Source: an uncultured Bacilli bacterium (lineage in GTDB: Bacteria > Bacillota_I > Bacilli_A > RF39 > UBA660). From it: a DNA stretch of 5,395 bases. Location: contig CANQAO010000074.1 of NCBI GenBank assembly GCA_947589375.1, positions 1 through 5,395 on the forward strand. Direction: 5' to 3'. The notes beneath the pieces are model-generated. The model saw only the letters and a program-made list of their open reading frames with translations. It did no database searches and was not told the origin of the DNA. The position numbers and the translations under genes are program-made. Positions 1 through 4,700 of the stretch are shown piece by piece (position 1 is the first letter of the stretch; the number at the start of each line of letters is the position of its first letter).

Positions 1-37
1 CTGTACCTAAATCAATTCCTACATCTTTTGAAAACAT
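1..37 (-). CDS. mbl: MreB/Mbl-type actin-like cell-shape protein, 5' end only
   Basis: Only the first 12 codons are present; the gene runs off the low-coordinate edge. They read MFSKDVGIDLGT, which matches the start of MreB-family proteins (Mbl begins roughly MFARDIGIDLGT), where the DLGT stretch is the first phosphate-binding loop of the actin-type ATPase fold. The ATG is preceded by an AAAAAGGTGAT ribosome binding site. These proteins form membrane-attached filaments that direct the lateral cell-wall synthesis machinery. The position directly after spoIIID is the B. subtilis spoIIID-mbl arrangement, which favours Mbl over MreB or MreBH; the twelve residues alone cannot separate the paralogues. 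Confidence 0.8.
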   Translation of the reverse strand, partial: MFSKDVGIDLGT

Positions 38-60
38 AATATCACCTTTTTCTGCTATCT

Positions 61-69
61 ATTATACCA
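61..69 (-). promoter_or_regulatory. Extended -10 promoter for mbl
   Basis: On the minus strand the stretch reads TGGTATAAT, a perfect -10 hexamer (61-66) with the TG-N extension of extended -10 promoters. The hexamer at the -35 distance (TATTAA) is poor. The predicted start of transcription near position 54 gives a leader of about 15-20 nt before the mbl ATG at 37. It suggests vegetative sigma-A expression of mbl independent of spoIIID. Sequence inference only. Confidence 0.6.
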
Positions 70-91
70 CAGAGTATTAGGTTTTAATAGG

Positions 92-346
92 CTAACTGGC
101 CATTTTTAAATACTTTTTTTTCGTCGATTCGCCGCCTTTAATATGCCTAATATCTATATGATATTTTAAGATTTTTTGAATTTTAACATAAAGTTCATCA
201 TCGATTTTTTTCAGTCTATCTTTTAAATCTTTATGGACTGTACTTTTTGACACTTTAAAAACTTTGGCAATTTCTCGTAAAGTATCTCCCGTATCTATCA
301 TATATTCCGCCTCTGCGATAACTCTTTTAATTATATCGTTTTCCAA
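92..346 (-). CDS. spoIIID: Stage III sporulation DNA-binding regulator SpoIIID
   Basis: An 84-residue mother-cell transcription factor. In B. subtilis SpoIIID activates or represses many sigma-E-dependent genes and helps switch on sigK. The match is direct: a helix-turn-helix at about residues 22-42 (LREIAKVFKVSKSTVHKDL) nearly identical to the family, then the conserved basic C-terminal part around 63-79 (HIDIRHIKGGESTKKKY), which in B. subtilis adds DNA contacts. It is about nine residues shorter than the 93-residue B. subtilis protein, the loss being at the C-terminal tail. The start is a TTG at 344-346, supported by an AAAGGGG ribosome binding site about nine bases upstream and by alignment of the N terminus; no ATG fits as well. 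It lies upstream of mbl, as in Bacilli. I found no convincing sigma-E promoter in the 84-bp gap before it. Confidence 0.95.
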   Translation of the reverse strand: MENDIIKRVIAEAEYMIDTGDTLREIAKVFKVSKSTVHKDLKDRLKKIDDELYVKIQKILKYHIDIRHIKGGESTKKKYLKMAS

Positions 347-430
347 ACTAATCGCCCCTTTAATTAAGTATATAAATTTGGAAAACTAATTAGACCAGCT
401 AACTTATGATTGTTTTAATATATTGTTCAC

Positions 431-769
431 TCATTTTACTTTAGCCGCGGCTTTAGATTTTAATACTGTAGCTAACATGGCTACTCCTTGCTCTGTAAAA
501 ACATAAGGCAAATATTTTCTATGTTTACCTCTTCCGTTTTTTAAGGTCAAATATTTTGACCTTAAAAAATGATATTCTTGTTCATTTAGCCTAAAAGCAA
601 ATCTTTCAGGGAATTTAGCCATATTATTTTTTACGGCTTGATTAATTTCTTTGGTACCATTTTTACATCCGTAAAGATAAGCTAAATCACTATCTAACAT
701 TACTTGTTTGCCCCTTATTTCATAGATCAAATTTTTTATTTCGATGTTTTCGTTTATAATTTCCTGCAT
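431..769 (-). CDS. ORF6N-domain protein, short form
   Basis: A 112-residue protein made almost entirely of an ORF6N domain (about residues 12-105), a DNA-binding domain found in phage antirepressor-like and mobile-element proteins and related to KilA-N. Visible family signatures are EIRGKQVMLDSDLAYLYG at 17-34, INQAVKNNMAKFPERFAFRL at 42-61, and KYLPYVFTEQGVAMLATVL at 85-103. Family members usually continue with a helical C-terminal region (a VSxxIMxxFVxMR-like segment and more); here the reading frame stops right after AAAKVK, so the gene is either a minimal version or 3'-truncated. The start is an ATG with an AAAGGAGG site eight bases upstream, but that site is also the 3' arm of a hairpin (772-809). 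It is the only accessory-looking gene here and interrupts the spoIIQ-spoIIID order. Its real target and function are unknown. Confidence 0.85.
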   Translation of the reverse strand: MQEIINENIEIKNLIYEIRGKQVMLDSDLAYLYGCKNGTKEINQAVKNNMAKFPERFAFRLNEQEYHFLRSKYLTLKNGRGKHRKYLPYVFTEQGVAMLATVLKSKAAAKVK

Positions 770-771
770 AG

Positions 772-809
772 AAAAAACCTCCTTTATAGTAATATACCCT
801 ATAAGGAGG
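772..809 (-). terminator. Hairpin with T-tract after spoIIQ, overlapping the ORF6N ribosome binding site
   Basis: On the minus strand an 11-bp stem, CCTCCTTATAG (809-799) with CTATAAAGGAGG (789-778, one bulged base), encloses a 9-nt loop and is followed at once by six T residues (777-772). This is the form of an intrinsic terminator, 40 bases after the spoIIQ stop codon. The 3' arm contains AAAGGAGG, correctly placed as the ribosome binding site of the ORF6N gene, so the same hairpin would also hide that site in any transcript that reads through. Confidence 0.65.
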
Positions 810-848
810 CCTAATTCCTTCTTTTTTTAAGAAAAAAATGATTTTTCT

Positions 849-1490
849 TTATAATTCATTAATATTTTTATCGTAATAATCCTCAGGATTAACATAACCA
901 CCATTTACTTTTAATTCAAAAACAAAGTGATTACCTAAATCTTTATTCATGTTTGAAGTGCCACTTTTACCTAAAACATCACCTTGTGATACCTTATCGC
1001 CTTGTTTAACATTAACTGAAGTTACAGTTTGATAAATTAAGGTCACTTTATCAGAAGCTTCGATTTCAATAATGTTACCTAATAATTTATCTTCTTTAAC
1101 ACTAGTAACCGTTCCGCCTAAGGCACTAACGACATCAAAAGTATCTTGCGGTCCACCATATGCCACACCATTATTTTGCATATATGTTTGTTCATAATTA
1201 ATAATAGCTTTTTCCTGTTCTGCTTCAGTCCCTTTATAATTATAGAAATTTTGAACAATTTGAACAGTATCATCTGTATATGGTCTCATAATAACTGAAT
1301 CAGCAGCTACTACAGGAATGTCGTCACTATTAAATAATCTAGTGACATAACGCAAATCTTCTTCAGGTTTTACATTATCATATAGTTTACTATTGGAATA
1401 ATCTATATAATAAAGGGCCCCTAATAATAAAGCAATCACTCCAGTATAAATTCCATAAAGTACTGGCTTTTTAAGTTTAATTTTTTTCAT
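849..1490 (-). CDS. spoIIQ: Stage II sporulation protein SpoIIQ (degenerate M23/LytM domain)
   Basis: A 213-residue forespore membrane protein. In Bacilli and Clostridia SpoIIQ spans the forespore membrane and pairs with SpoIIIAH of the mother cell, forming the zipper and channel needed during engulfment. Visible: a basic N terminus, one membrane helix at about 11-29, a spacer, then a LytM/M23 fold from about 108 to 205 (FDVVSALGGTVTSV at 118-131, VKQGDKVSQGDVLGKSGT at 161-178, HFVFELKVNGGYVNPEDYY at 188-206). Of the M23 zinc ligands, the HxxxD histidine position is Gln115 by alignment, Asp119 is kept, and the HxH pair reads His188-Phe-Val190, so two of three ligands appear lost and the domain should be catalytically inactive. 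It is shorter than the 283-residue B. subtilis protein. The ATG has an AGAGGTGA site, and a sigma-F-like promoter lies just upstream. Confidence 0.9.
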   Translation of the reverse strand: MKKIKLKKPVLYGIYTGVIALLLGALYYIDYSNSKLYDNVKPEEDLRYVTRLFNSDDIPVVAADSVIMRPYTDDTVQIVQNFYNYKGTEAEQEKAIINYEQTYMQNNGVAYGGPQDTFDVVSALGGTVTSVKEDKLLGNIIEIEASDKVTLIYQTVTSVNVKQGDKVSQGDVLGKSGTSNMNKDLGNHFVFELKVNGGYVNPEDYYDKNINEL

Positions 1491-1508
1491 AATTTCACCT
1501 CTATTAAC

Positions 1509-1537
1509 ATTTTGACCATAAATAGGTAAAATTATAC
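1509..1537 (-). promoter_or_regulatory. Sigma-F-type promoter for spoIIQ
   Basis: On the minus strand GTATA (1537-1533), a 15-base spacer and GGTCAAAAT (1517-1509) match the sigma-F consensus as I recall it (GYWTA, about 15 bases, GGNNANAMT). Transcription would begin near 1503-1505, leaving a leader of about 14 bases with the AGAGGTGA ribosome binding site at 1502-1495. spoIIQ is a sigma-F gene in B. subtilis, so motif, spacing and gene identity agree. The first base of the -35 element is also in the spoIID stop codon. Confidence 0.75.
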
Positions 1538-2448
1538 TAAATTTTTTTAATTTCTATACCCTGATAATAATGTTTTAAAATTTGTTCATACGTATATCCT
1601 TCTTTGGCCATACCTAAAGCACCATATTGGCTCATCCCTACACCATGCCCATAACCTTTGGTTGTAAAAGTTACATTTTGAGCATTTTGCGTAATATGAA
1701 AATAATTAGAACGCAGTTTTAATTTAGATGCTAAATCGCGGCCTTTAAAAGTAACGCCATTTATTTTGATTTGTTTTACTCTTCCTGTGGCACTGCGGTC
1801 TAAAACCTCATAATTTATTTTATCATTATATGGTAAATTTAATTTACTATAAAAATCTTTTAAAGAAAATGTACTGGTGTCTTCATATACTGGTGAGGCT
1901 TCATCCCATGCACTAGAAACGCTTCTTAAATAAGGTACTTTAGAAGAAAAAACATCTTCACTATTTTCTGTTTTACCAATACTGGTTGAAAAAAACAAAG
2001 CTTCGGCCACTTCATTATTATAGGTTAAATATTCGCCTTTAGTTTCGGTGACCGCTTTTTTAATTTTATTAATTTTTTTAGGATAATCGTCCTTCCATTT
2101 ATCTTTTAACGCACTGTCAGTTAAATATACTTGATTATTAATAGTATTTACCACATCATAATCTTTATCCTTATTTTTATTTATCTGCACCATCGCATAG
2201 CTTCTAGCGGCAACTGCTTGGGCTTTTAAAGCTTCTAATTCAAAAGTAGCCGGCATTTCGCCTGCTAATACTCCTTTAATATATTCTTCAAAAGGCACCA
2301 CGCTAACTTCTTTTTTACTTTCATCCATAACTCTTATTACTTTATTCGAAACATAATGAAATTTTATTTCATCAGTTTTGACAAATAAATTCACTACAAA
2401 AAAAGGAATAAATACTACTAGCAAAGTAATTAAGAGTATTTTCTTCAT
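1537..2448 (-). CDS. spoIID: Stage II sporulation protein SpoIID (septal peptidoglycan lytic transglycosylase)
   Basis: A 303-residue member of the SpoIID/LytB family. SpoIID acts in the mother cell with SpoIIM and SpoIIP (DMP complex) to cut glycan strands and drive engulfment. Visible: a membrane anchor at about 4-22, the family core VPFEEYIKGVLAGEMP at 51-66 with the presumed catalytic Glu64 (GEM), then ALKAQAVAARSYA at 73-85, the FFSTSIGKTEN segment at 152-162 (most relatives have HSTSGG-like residues there), and the C-terminal GYGHGVGMSQYGA motif at 265-277. It is about 40 residues shorter than the B. subtilis protein but all core motifs are present. The ATG follows a GAAAGGAAG site. It starts 14 bases after the DUF1146 gene; the B. 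subtilis gene is sigma-E controlled, but I could not find a good sigma-E promoter, so transcription from the rpiB unit is also possible. Confidence 0.95.
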   Translation of the reverse strand: MKKILLITLLVVFIPFFVVNLFVKTDEIKFHYVSNKVIRVMDESKKEVSVVPFEEYIKGVLAGEMPATFELEALKAQAVAARSYAMVQINKNKDKDYDVVNTINNQVYLTDSALKDKWKDDYPKKINKIKKAVTETKGEYLTYNNEVAEALFFSTSIGKTENSEDVFSSKVPYLRSVSSAWDEASPVYEDTSTFSLKDFYSKLNLPYNDKINYEVLDRSATGRVKQIKINGVTFKGRDLASKLKLRSNYFHITQNAQNVTFTTKGYGHGVGMSQYGALGMAKEGYTYEQILKHYYQGIEIKKI

Positions 2449-2462
2449 AGTAAACTTCCTTT

Positions 2463-2660
2463 CTATAAGATATTGGAAAACATAAAGAAATCATACAAGA
2501 AATTCACTACTAAATATGATAATGATACACTTATCATTAAATATAATACTCGTGCAGCGTAATATTTATTCTTTTTAAAGACATTTGTTATATTAATACT
2601 GTCAAGGGCCCAAATAGCGATAAAGGTAAAAATAATATATAAAATTGTTTTTAACAGCAT
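2463..2660 (-). CDS. DUF1146 (YwzB-like) small membrane protein
   Basis: A 65-residue protein with two predicted membrane helices (about 4-20 and 36-58) joined by a basic loop (KKNKYYAAR, 29-37). The IWALDSINITNVFKK segment (16-30) and the VLYLMISVSLSYLVVNFLYDFF stretch fit the DUF1146 family, typified by B. subtilis YwzB; its function is unknown. The gene begins two bases after the rpiB stop codon with only a weak GAAAGAGAT site lying within the rpiB 3' end, which suggests translational coupling. In B. subtilis ywzB also lies just upstream of the ywmB-murAA-spoIID group, so the neighbourhood supports the call. The assignment rests on pattern recognition of a short hydrophobic protein and on synteny. 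Confidence 0.75.
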   Translation of the reverse strand: MLLKTILYIIFTFIAIWALDSINITNVFKKNKYYAARVLYLMISVSLSYLVVNFLYDFFMFSNIL

Positions 2661-2662
2661 GG

Positions 2663-3487
2663 TTAATCTCTTTCATTAAGCATGTCGATACGTTTTTGGT
2701 GTCTTTCTTTTAAAGAAAATTCGGTTTTTAAATAAACATCGACAATGTCTTTAGCTCTAAATACTGGCATATTTCCAGCAATGGCGATAACATTGGCATC
2801 ATTATCCCGTCTAGTATATTTTACCTCTTTTACGTTATCGACTTTAGCACACCTAACGCCTTTTATTTTATTGCAGGCTATGCTTATACCAATGCCGCTA
2901 CCACAAATAGCTATGCCTTTTTGGACCTCATTTTGTTTAATAGCCTCTCCTAATTTAAAGCCAAATTCTGGATAATCACAGCTCAGCGTTCCATCACAGC
3001 CATAATCAATTACATCATAACCTTTTTTAGTTAAATATTTTGTAAGTTTTTGTTTTAATTTATATCCGCGGTGATCAGACGCCATACCGATTTTAGTTTT
3101 ACTAGGTATATTCATTTCGACAATGGTTTTTTCTTGAAAATCGTTTTTTACAATATCTTTTAGACTTTCACTTTCAAGTTCTTCCGCCTTTTCTTGAATG
3201 GGTGCATAAAGATCTTCAGCCGTATCTTCTATTTTATCAGTACCAGCCAATAATTCATCCATATATTTATCTAAAGGATCTTCTTTGGTTTTTTTGACAT
3301 TTTCTATTTGGGGTTCCTTTTCTACTATTTCTTCTGGCTTAGAAGCATTACTTACTTCATCATTTTCTTTCAAAAAGATATTTTTTTTATGTTGTCTCGC
3401 TTTACGATCGGCTTCGACTTCCGCCCTTAATTTTTCTAAATCTATATCTTCAATATTAATATTAGTCGTTTTATCAAATCTACTCAT
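2663..3487 (-). CDS. rpiB: Ribose-5-phosphate isomerase B family (RpiB/LacAB) with long N-terminal extension
   Basis: A 274-residue protein. Residues about 131-274 are a full RpiB/LacAB sugar-phosphate isomerase domain; RpiB interconverts ribose 5-phosphate and ribulose 5-phosphate in the pentose phosphate pathway. Motifs: ASDHRGYKLK at 136-145, DYPEFG at 171-176, ICGSGIGISIACNKIKGVR at 194-212 with the catalytic-type Cys195, NDANVIAIAG at 229-238, and ERHQKR at 261-266. The histidine of the usual R-x-HND/HNN motif, implicated in ring opening, is Asp228 here (RRDND), and GTG is GSG. Residues 1-130 are rich in Lys, Glu and Asp, look largely disordered or helical, and match nothing I know; normal RpiB is about 145-150 residues. 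The long form is supported by a GAGGAGG site seven bases before the ATG at 3487, while Met125 has no such site. The substrate could be another sugar phosphate. It is probably first gene of an operon with the DUF1146 gene and perhaps spoIID. Confidence 0.88.
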   Translation of the reverse strand: MSRFDKTTNINIEDIDLEKLRAEVEADRKARQHKKNIFLKENDEVSNASKPEEIVEKEPQIENVKKTKEDPLDKYMDELLAGTDKIEDTAEDLYAPIQEKAEELESESLKDIVKNDFQEKTIVEMNIPSKTKIGMASDHRGYKLKQKLTKYLTKKGYDVIDYGCDGTLSCDYPEFGFKLGEAIKQNEVQKGIAICGSGIGISIACNKIKGVRCAKVDNVKEVKYTRRDNDANVIAIAGNMPVFRAKDIVDVYLKTEFSLKERHQKRIDMLNERD

Positions 3488-3509
3488 TTTCTAGCCTCCT
3501 CATATTTTT

Positions 3510-3518
3510 ATTATATCA
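3510..3518 (-). promoter_or_regulatory. Extended -10 promoter for rpiB
   Basis: The minus strand reads TGATATAAT, a perfect TATAAT (3510-3515) with the TG-N extension, about 23 bases before the rpiB ATG and right after the rpsR terminator. A TTGACC lies only about seven bases upstream of it and is too close to act as its -35. The predicted leader is about 15-17 bases and carries the GAGGAGG site. It separates rpiB from the ribosomal protein operon. Confidence 0.6.
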
Positions 3519-3526
3519 TATCGGTC

Positions 3527-3553
3527 AAAAAAATAACATCAAAAGATGTTATT
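3527..3553 (-). terminator. Intrinsic terminator of the rpsF-ssb-rpsR operon
   Basis: A perfect 9-bp stem, AATAACATC (minus-strand 3553-3545) with GATGTTATT (3540-3532), closes a TTTT loop and is followed by five more T residues (3531-3527). The first bases of the stem are the last two bases of the rpsR TAA stop codon, so the terminator begins inside the stop. The stem is A/T rich, but symmetry, T-tract and position are right. Confidence 0.85.
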
Positions 3554-3770
3554 ATTTTACGAAAGGTAATAAAGCCATAAATCTTGCTTTTTTAACCTCA
3601 TTTGCAATATGTCTTTGGTGTTTTGAACAAGCACCTGTAATTCTTCTAGGTAAAATTTTACCTTTATCAGCACTGACATATTTTTTAATAATTTCAGGAT
3701 CTTTATAATCTACTGTTTTGCCAGCACACATTTGACATATTTTTCTTTTTTTTCTATAAAATTCTGCCAT
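3552..3770 (-). CDS. rpsR: 30S ribosomal protein S18
   Basis: A 72-residue small-subunit protein that binds with S6 to the platform region of 16S rRNA. The core [33 protein letters not shown] (31-63, shown here as key motifs KGKILPRR and KHQR) and the ending ALLPFVK are characteristic. It carries Cys12, Cys15, Cys48 and His51, the CxxC...CxxH set of the zinc-type (C+) form of S18. The ATG has an AAGGAGG site and follows ssb by 13 bases. It is last in the rpsF-ssb-rpsR operon and its stop codon is embedded in the terminator stem. Confidence 0.97.
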   Translation of the reverse strand: MAEFYRKKRKICQMCAGKTVDYKDPEIIKKYVSADKGKILPRRITGACSKHQRHIANEVKKARFMALLPFVK

Positions 3771-3783
3771 TATTTTCCTCCTT

Positions 3784-4251
3784 TTAATCTAAGAAATTAT
3801 CGTCGATAGCTACATTATCACCAAAATCAGCAAAAGGATCATCTTCGACACTGACATCATTAGTCGTTTCTGTAGGAGCGGGAGCATTTTCAAAGTCATA
3901 TGGTGTCGCACTTTCTCCACGTGCTTCTGATTGTTTTCTAGTTTCTAGGAATTGAACACTATCGGCAACGACATCAGTGGTATATCTTTTACTACCATCT
4001 TGAGCCGTATAACTACCGGTTTGAATTCTACCTTCGATGGAAACTTGACTACCTTTATTTAAGTAATTAGCCACATTTTCGGCTTGTCTTCTCCAAACAA
4101 CGATATTAATAAAATCAGTTTCCCTTTCGCCTTGAGCGTTACTAAAAGTTCTATTGACCGCTAAACTAAAACGTGTATATGGAACATTAGAACTTGTATA
4201 TCTTAATTCTGGTTTGGCTGTTAATCTACCAACTAAACAAACTCTATTCAT
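3784..4251 (-). CDS. ssb: Single-stranded DNA-binding protein
   Basis: A 155-residue SSB that coats single-stranded DNA in replication, recombination and repair. The OB-fold spans about 1-103: [19 protein letters not shown] at the start, FSLAVNRTF at 28-36, [19 protein letters not shown] at 46-64 with Trp53, and [15 protein letters not shown] at 67-81. A flexible tail follows (about 104-155). SSBs of Bacilli normally end in an acidic tip such as DDDLPF, which docks partner proteins; here the end is DDNFLD, without the Pro-Phe pair, although an internal DDPF occurs at 137-140. Its place between rpsF and rpsR, 15 and 13 bases apart, is the standard Firmicute arrangement. The start has an AGAGGT site. 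Confidence 0.97.
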   Translation of the reverse strand: MNRVCLVGRLTAKPELRYTSSNVPYTRFSLAVNRTFSNAQGERETDFINIVVWRRQAENVANYLNKGSQVSIEGRIQTGSYTAQDGSKRYTTDVVADSVQFLETRKQSEARGESATPYDFENAPAPTETTNDVSVEDDPFADFGDNVAIDDNFLD

Positions 4252-4266
4252 AATAGTACCTCTCTT

Positions 4267-4557
4267 TTAATCTTCTTTTTTTGTAATTAAGTGACGAATT
4301 ATGTCTTTACTAATTAAAGCTAAACGGTTAAATTCATTAATCGCTTTATCGTCTTTAGCTTCAATTTCATAGACGTAGTAAAAACCACTTTTGAAATCTT
4401 TAATTTCATAAGCCAGTTCTCTTTGTCCCATGTCATTTTCATTAGTGATTTTAGCGCCATTAGTCGTTAAAGTTTTTCCAAAGTCTTTGATAACTTTTTT
4501 AACCTCATCTTCTCCTAATGTCGGTCTAACGATAAACATGATTTCATATTTTTTCAT
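4267..4557 (-). CDS. rpsF: 30S ribosomal protein S6
   Basis: A 96-residue small-subunit protein that pairs with S18 on 16S rRNA. Typical features are the first strand MKKYEIMFIVRP (1-12), GQRELAYEIKDFKSGFYYVYEIEA at 44-67, and the C-terminal IIRHLITKKED. The usual WGKR motif reads MGQR (43-46). It is the first gene of the rpsF-ssb-rpsR operon. The start ATG has a strong AAGGAGGTGG site in a leader that may fold over it (see 4565-4618), fitting the known autoregulation of this operon by S6:S18 in other bacteria. Confidence 0.97.
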   Translation of the reverse strand: MKKYEIMFIVRPTLGEDEVKKVIKDFGKTLTTNGAKITNENDMGQRELAYEIKDFKSGFYYVYEIEAKDDKAINEFNRLALISKDIIRHLITKKED

Positions 4558-4564
4558 TATTCCA

Positions 4565-4618
4565 CCTCCTTATGGTCTTTTTGGCTTCAAAAGAAGCAAG
4601 GAGTAAATTAATACTCGC
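4565..4618 (-). promoter_or_regulatory. Structured 5' leader of rpsF with possible SD sequestration
   Basis: The roughly 55-nt leader can form two exclusive folds. In one, GAGTA (4616-4612) pairs with TACTC (4605-4601). In the other, CTCCTT (4603-4598) pairs with AAGGAG of the ribosome binding site (4571-4566), enclosing a 5-bp GCTTC/GAAGC hairpin with TTTT loop (4597-4584). The second fold would block translation of rpsF. An S6:S18-binding leader is known upstream of rpsF in many bacteria, but its conserved CCG trinucleotide is not visible here, so this may be a divergent form. Pairings were read by eye; no folding energies were computed. Confidence 0.5.
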
Positions 4619-4623
4619 TATAG

Positions 4624-4652
4624 ATTATAACAAATTTTTCTGTTTTTGTAAA
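4624..4652 (-). promoter_or_regulatory. Sigma-A promoter of the rpsF-ssb-rpsR operon
   Basis: TTTACA (4652-4647), a 17-base spacer and a perfect TATAAT (4629-4624) on the minus strand. Transcription should begin near 4617-4619. The -35 box begins two bases past the A/T-rich terminator stem of the upstream gene. Confidence 0.88.
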
Positions 4653-4654
4653 TA

Positions 4655-4695
4655 AAAAAATCAGTCTTTAAAATATATTTAATTACTGATTTTTT
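4655..4695 (-). terminator. Intrinsic terminator of the DUF308 gene
   Basis: An 11-bp perfect inverted repeat, AAAAAATCAGT (minus-strand 4695-4685) and ACTGATTTTTT (4665-4655), with a 19-base A/T-rich loop, starts six bases after the stop codon at 4701-4703. The T run lies partly in the 3' arm. The same symmetry could work in the other direction, but no plus-strand gene ends nearby. Confidence 0.75.
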
Positions 4696-4700
4696 AGACC

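Noticed and set aside
367..372. TATACT as a -10 box for spoIIID
   Set aside because: There is no acceptable -35 at 16-18 bases for sigma-A and no sigma-E -35 either, so a promoter cannot be claimed.
829..849. AAGAAAAA/TTTTTCTT inverted repeat just after spoIIQ
   Set aside because: It is a pure A/T-tract symmetry, followed by A residues in the transcript, and is expected by chance in such A/T-rich sequence; the GC-containing hairpin at 778-809 is the better terminator.
2463..2560. Possible sigma-E promoter for spoIID inside the DUF1146 gene (TCATATT near 2515-2525)
   Set aside because: The -35-like TCATATT is good, but the sequence at the proper distance (TGTATGAT) matches the CATACANT -10 at only about half the positions.
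2745..2975. Open frame on the plus strand opposite rpiB (76 codons)
   Set aside because: It is antisense to the conserved isomerase domain, has no recognisable protein features, and is best explained as a shadow of rpiB.
3285..3494. Open frame on the plus strand opposite the rpiB N-terminal extension (69 codons)
   Set aside because: Its residues are the low-complexity antisense of Lys/Glu-rich codons (Ser, Phe, Leu), and the minus frame has a strong ribosome binding site and continues into the isomerase.
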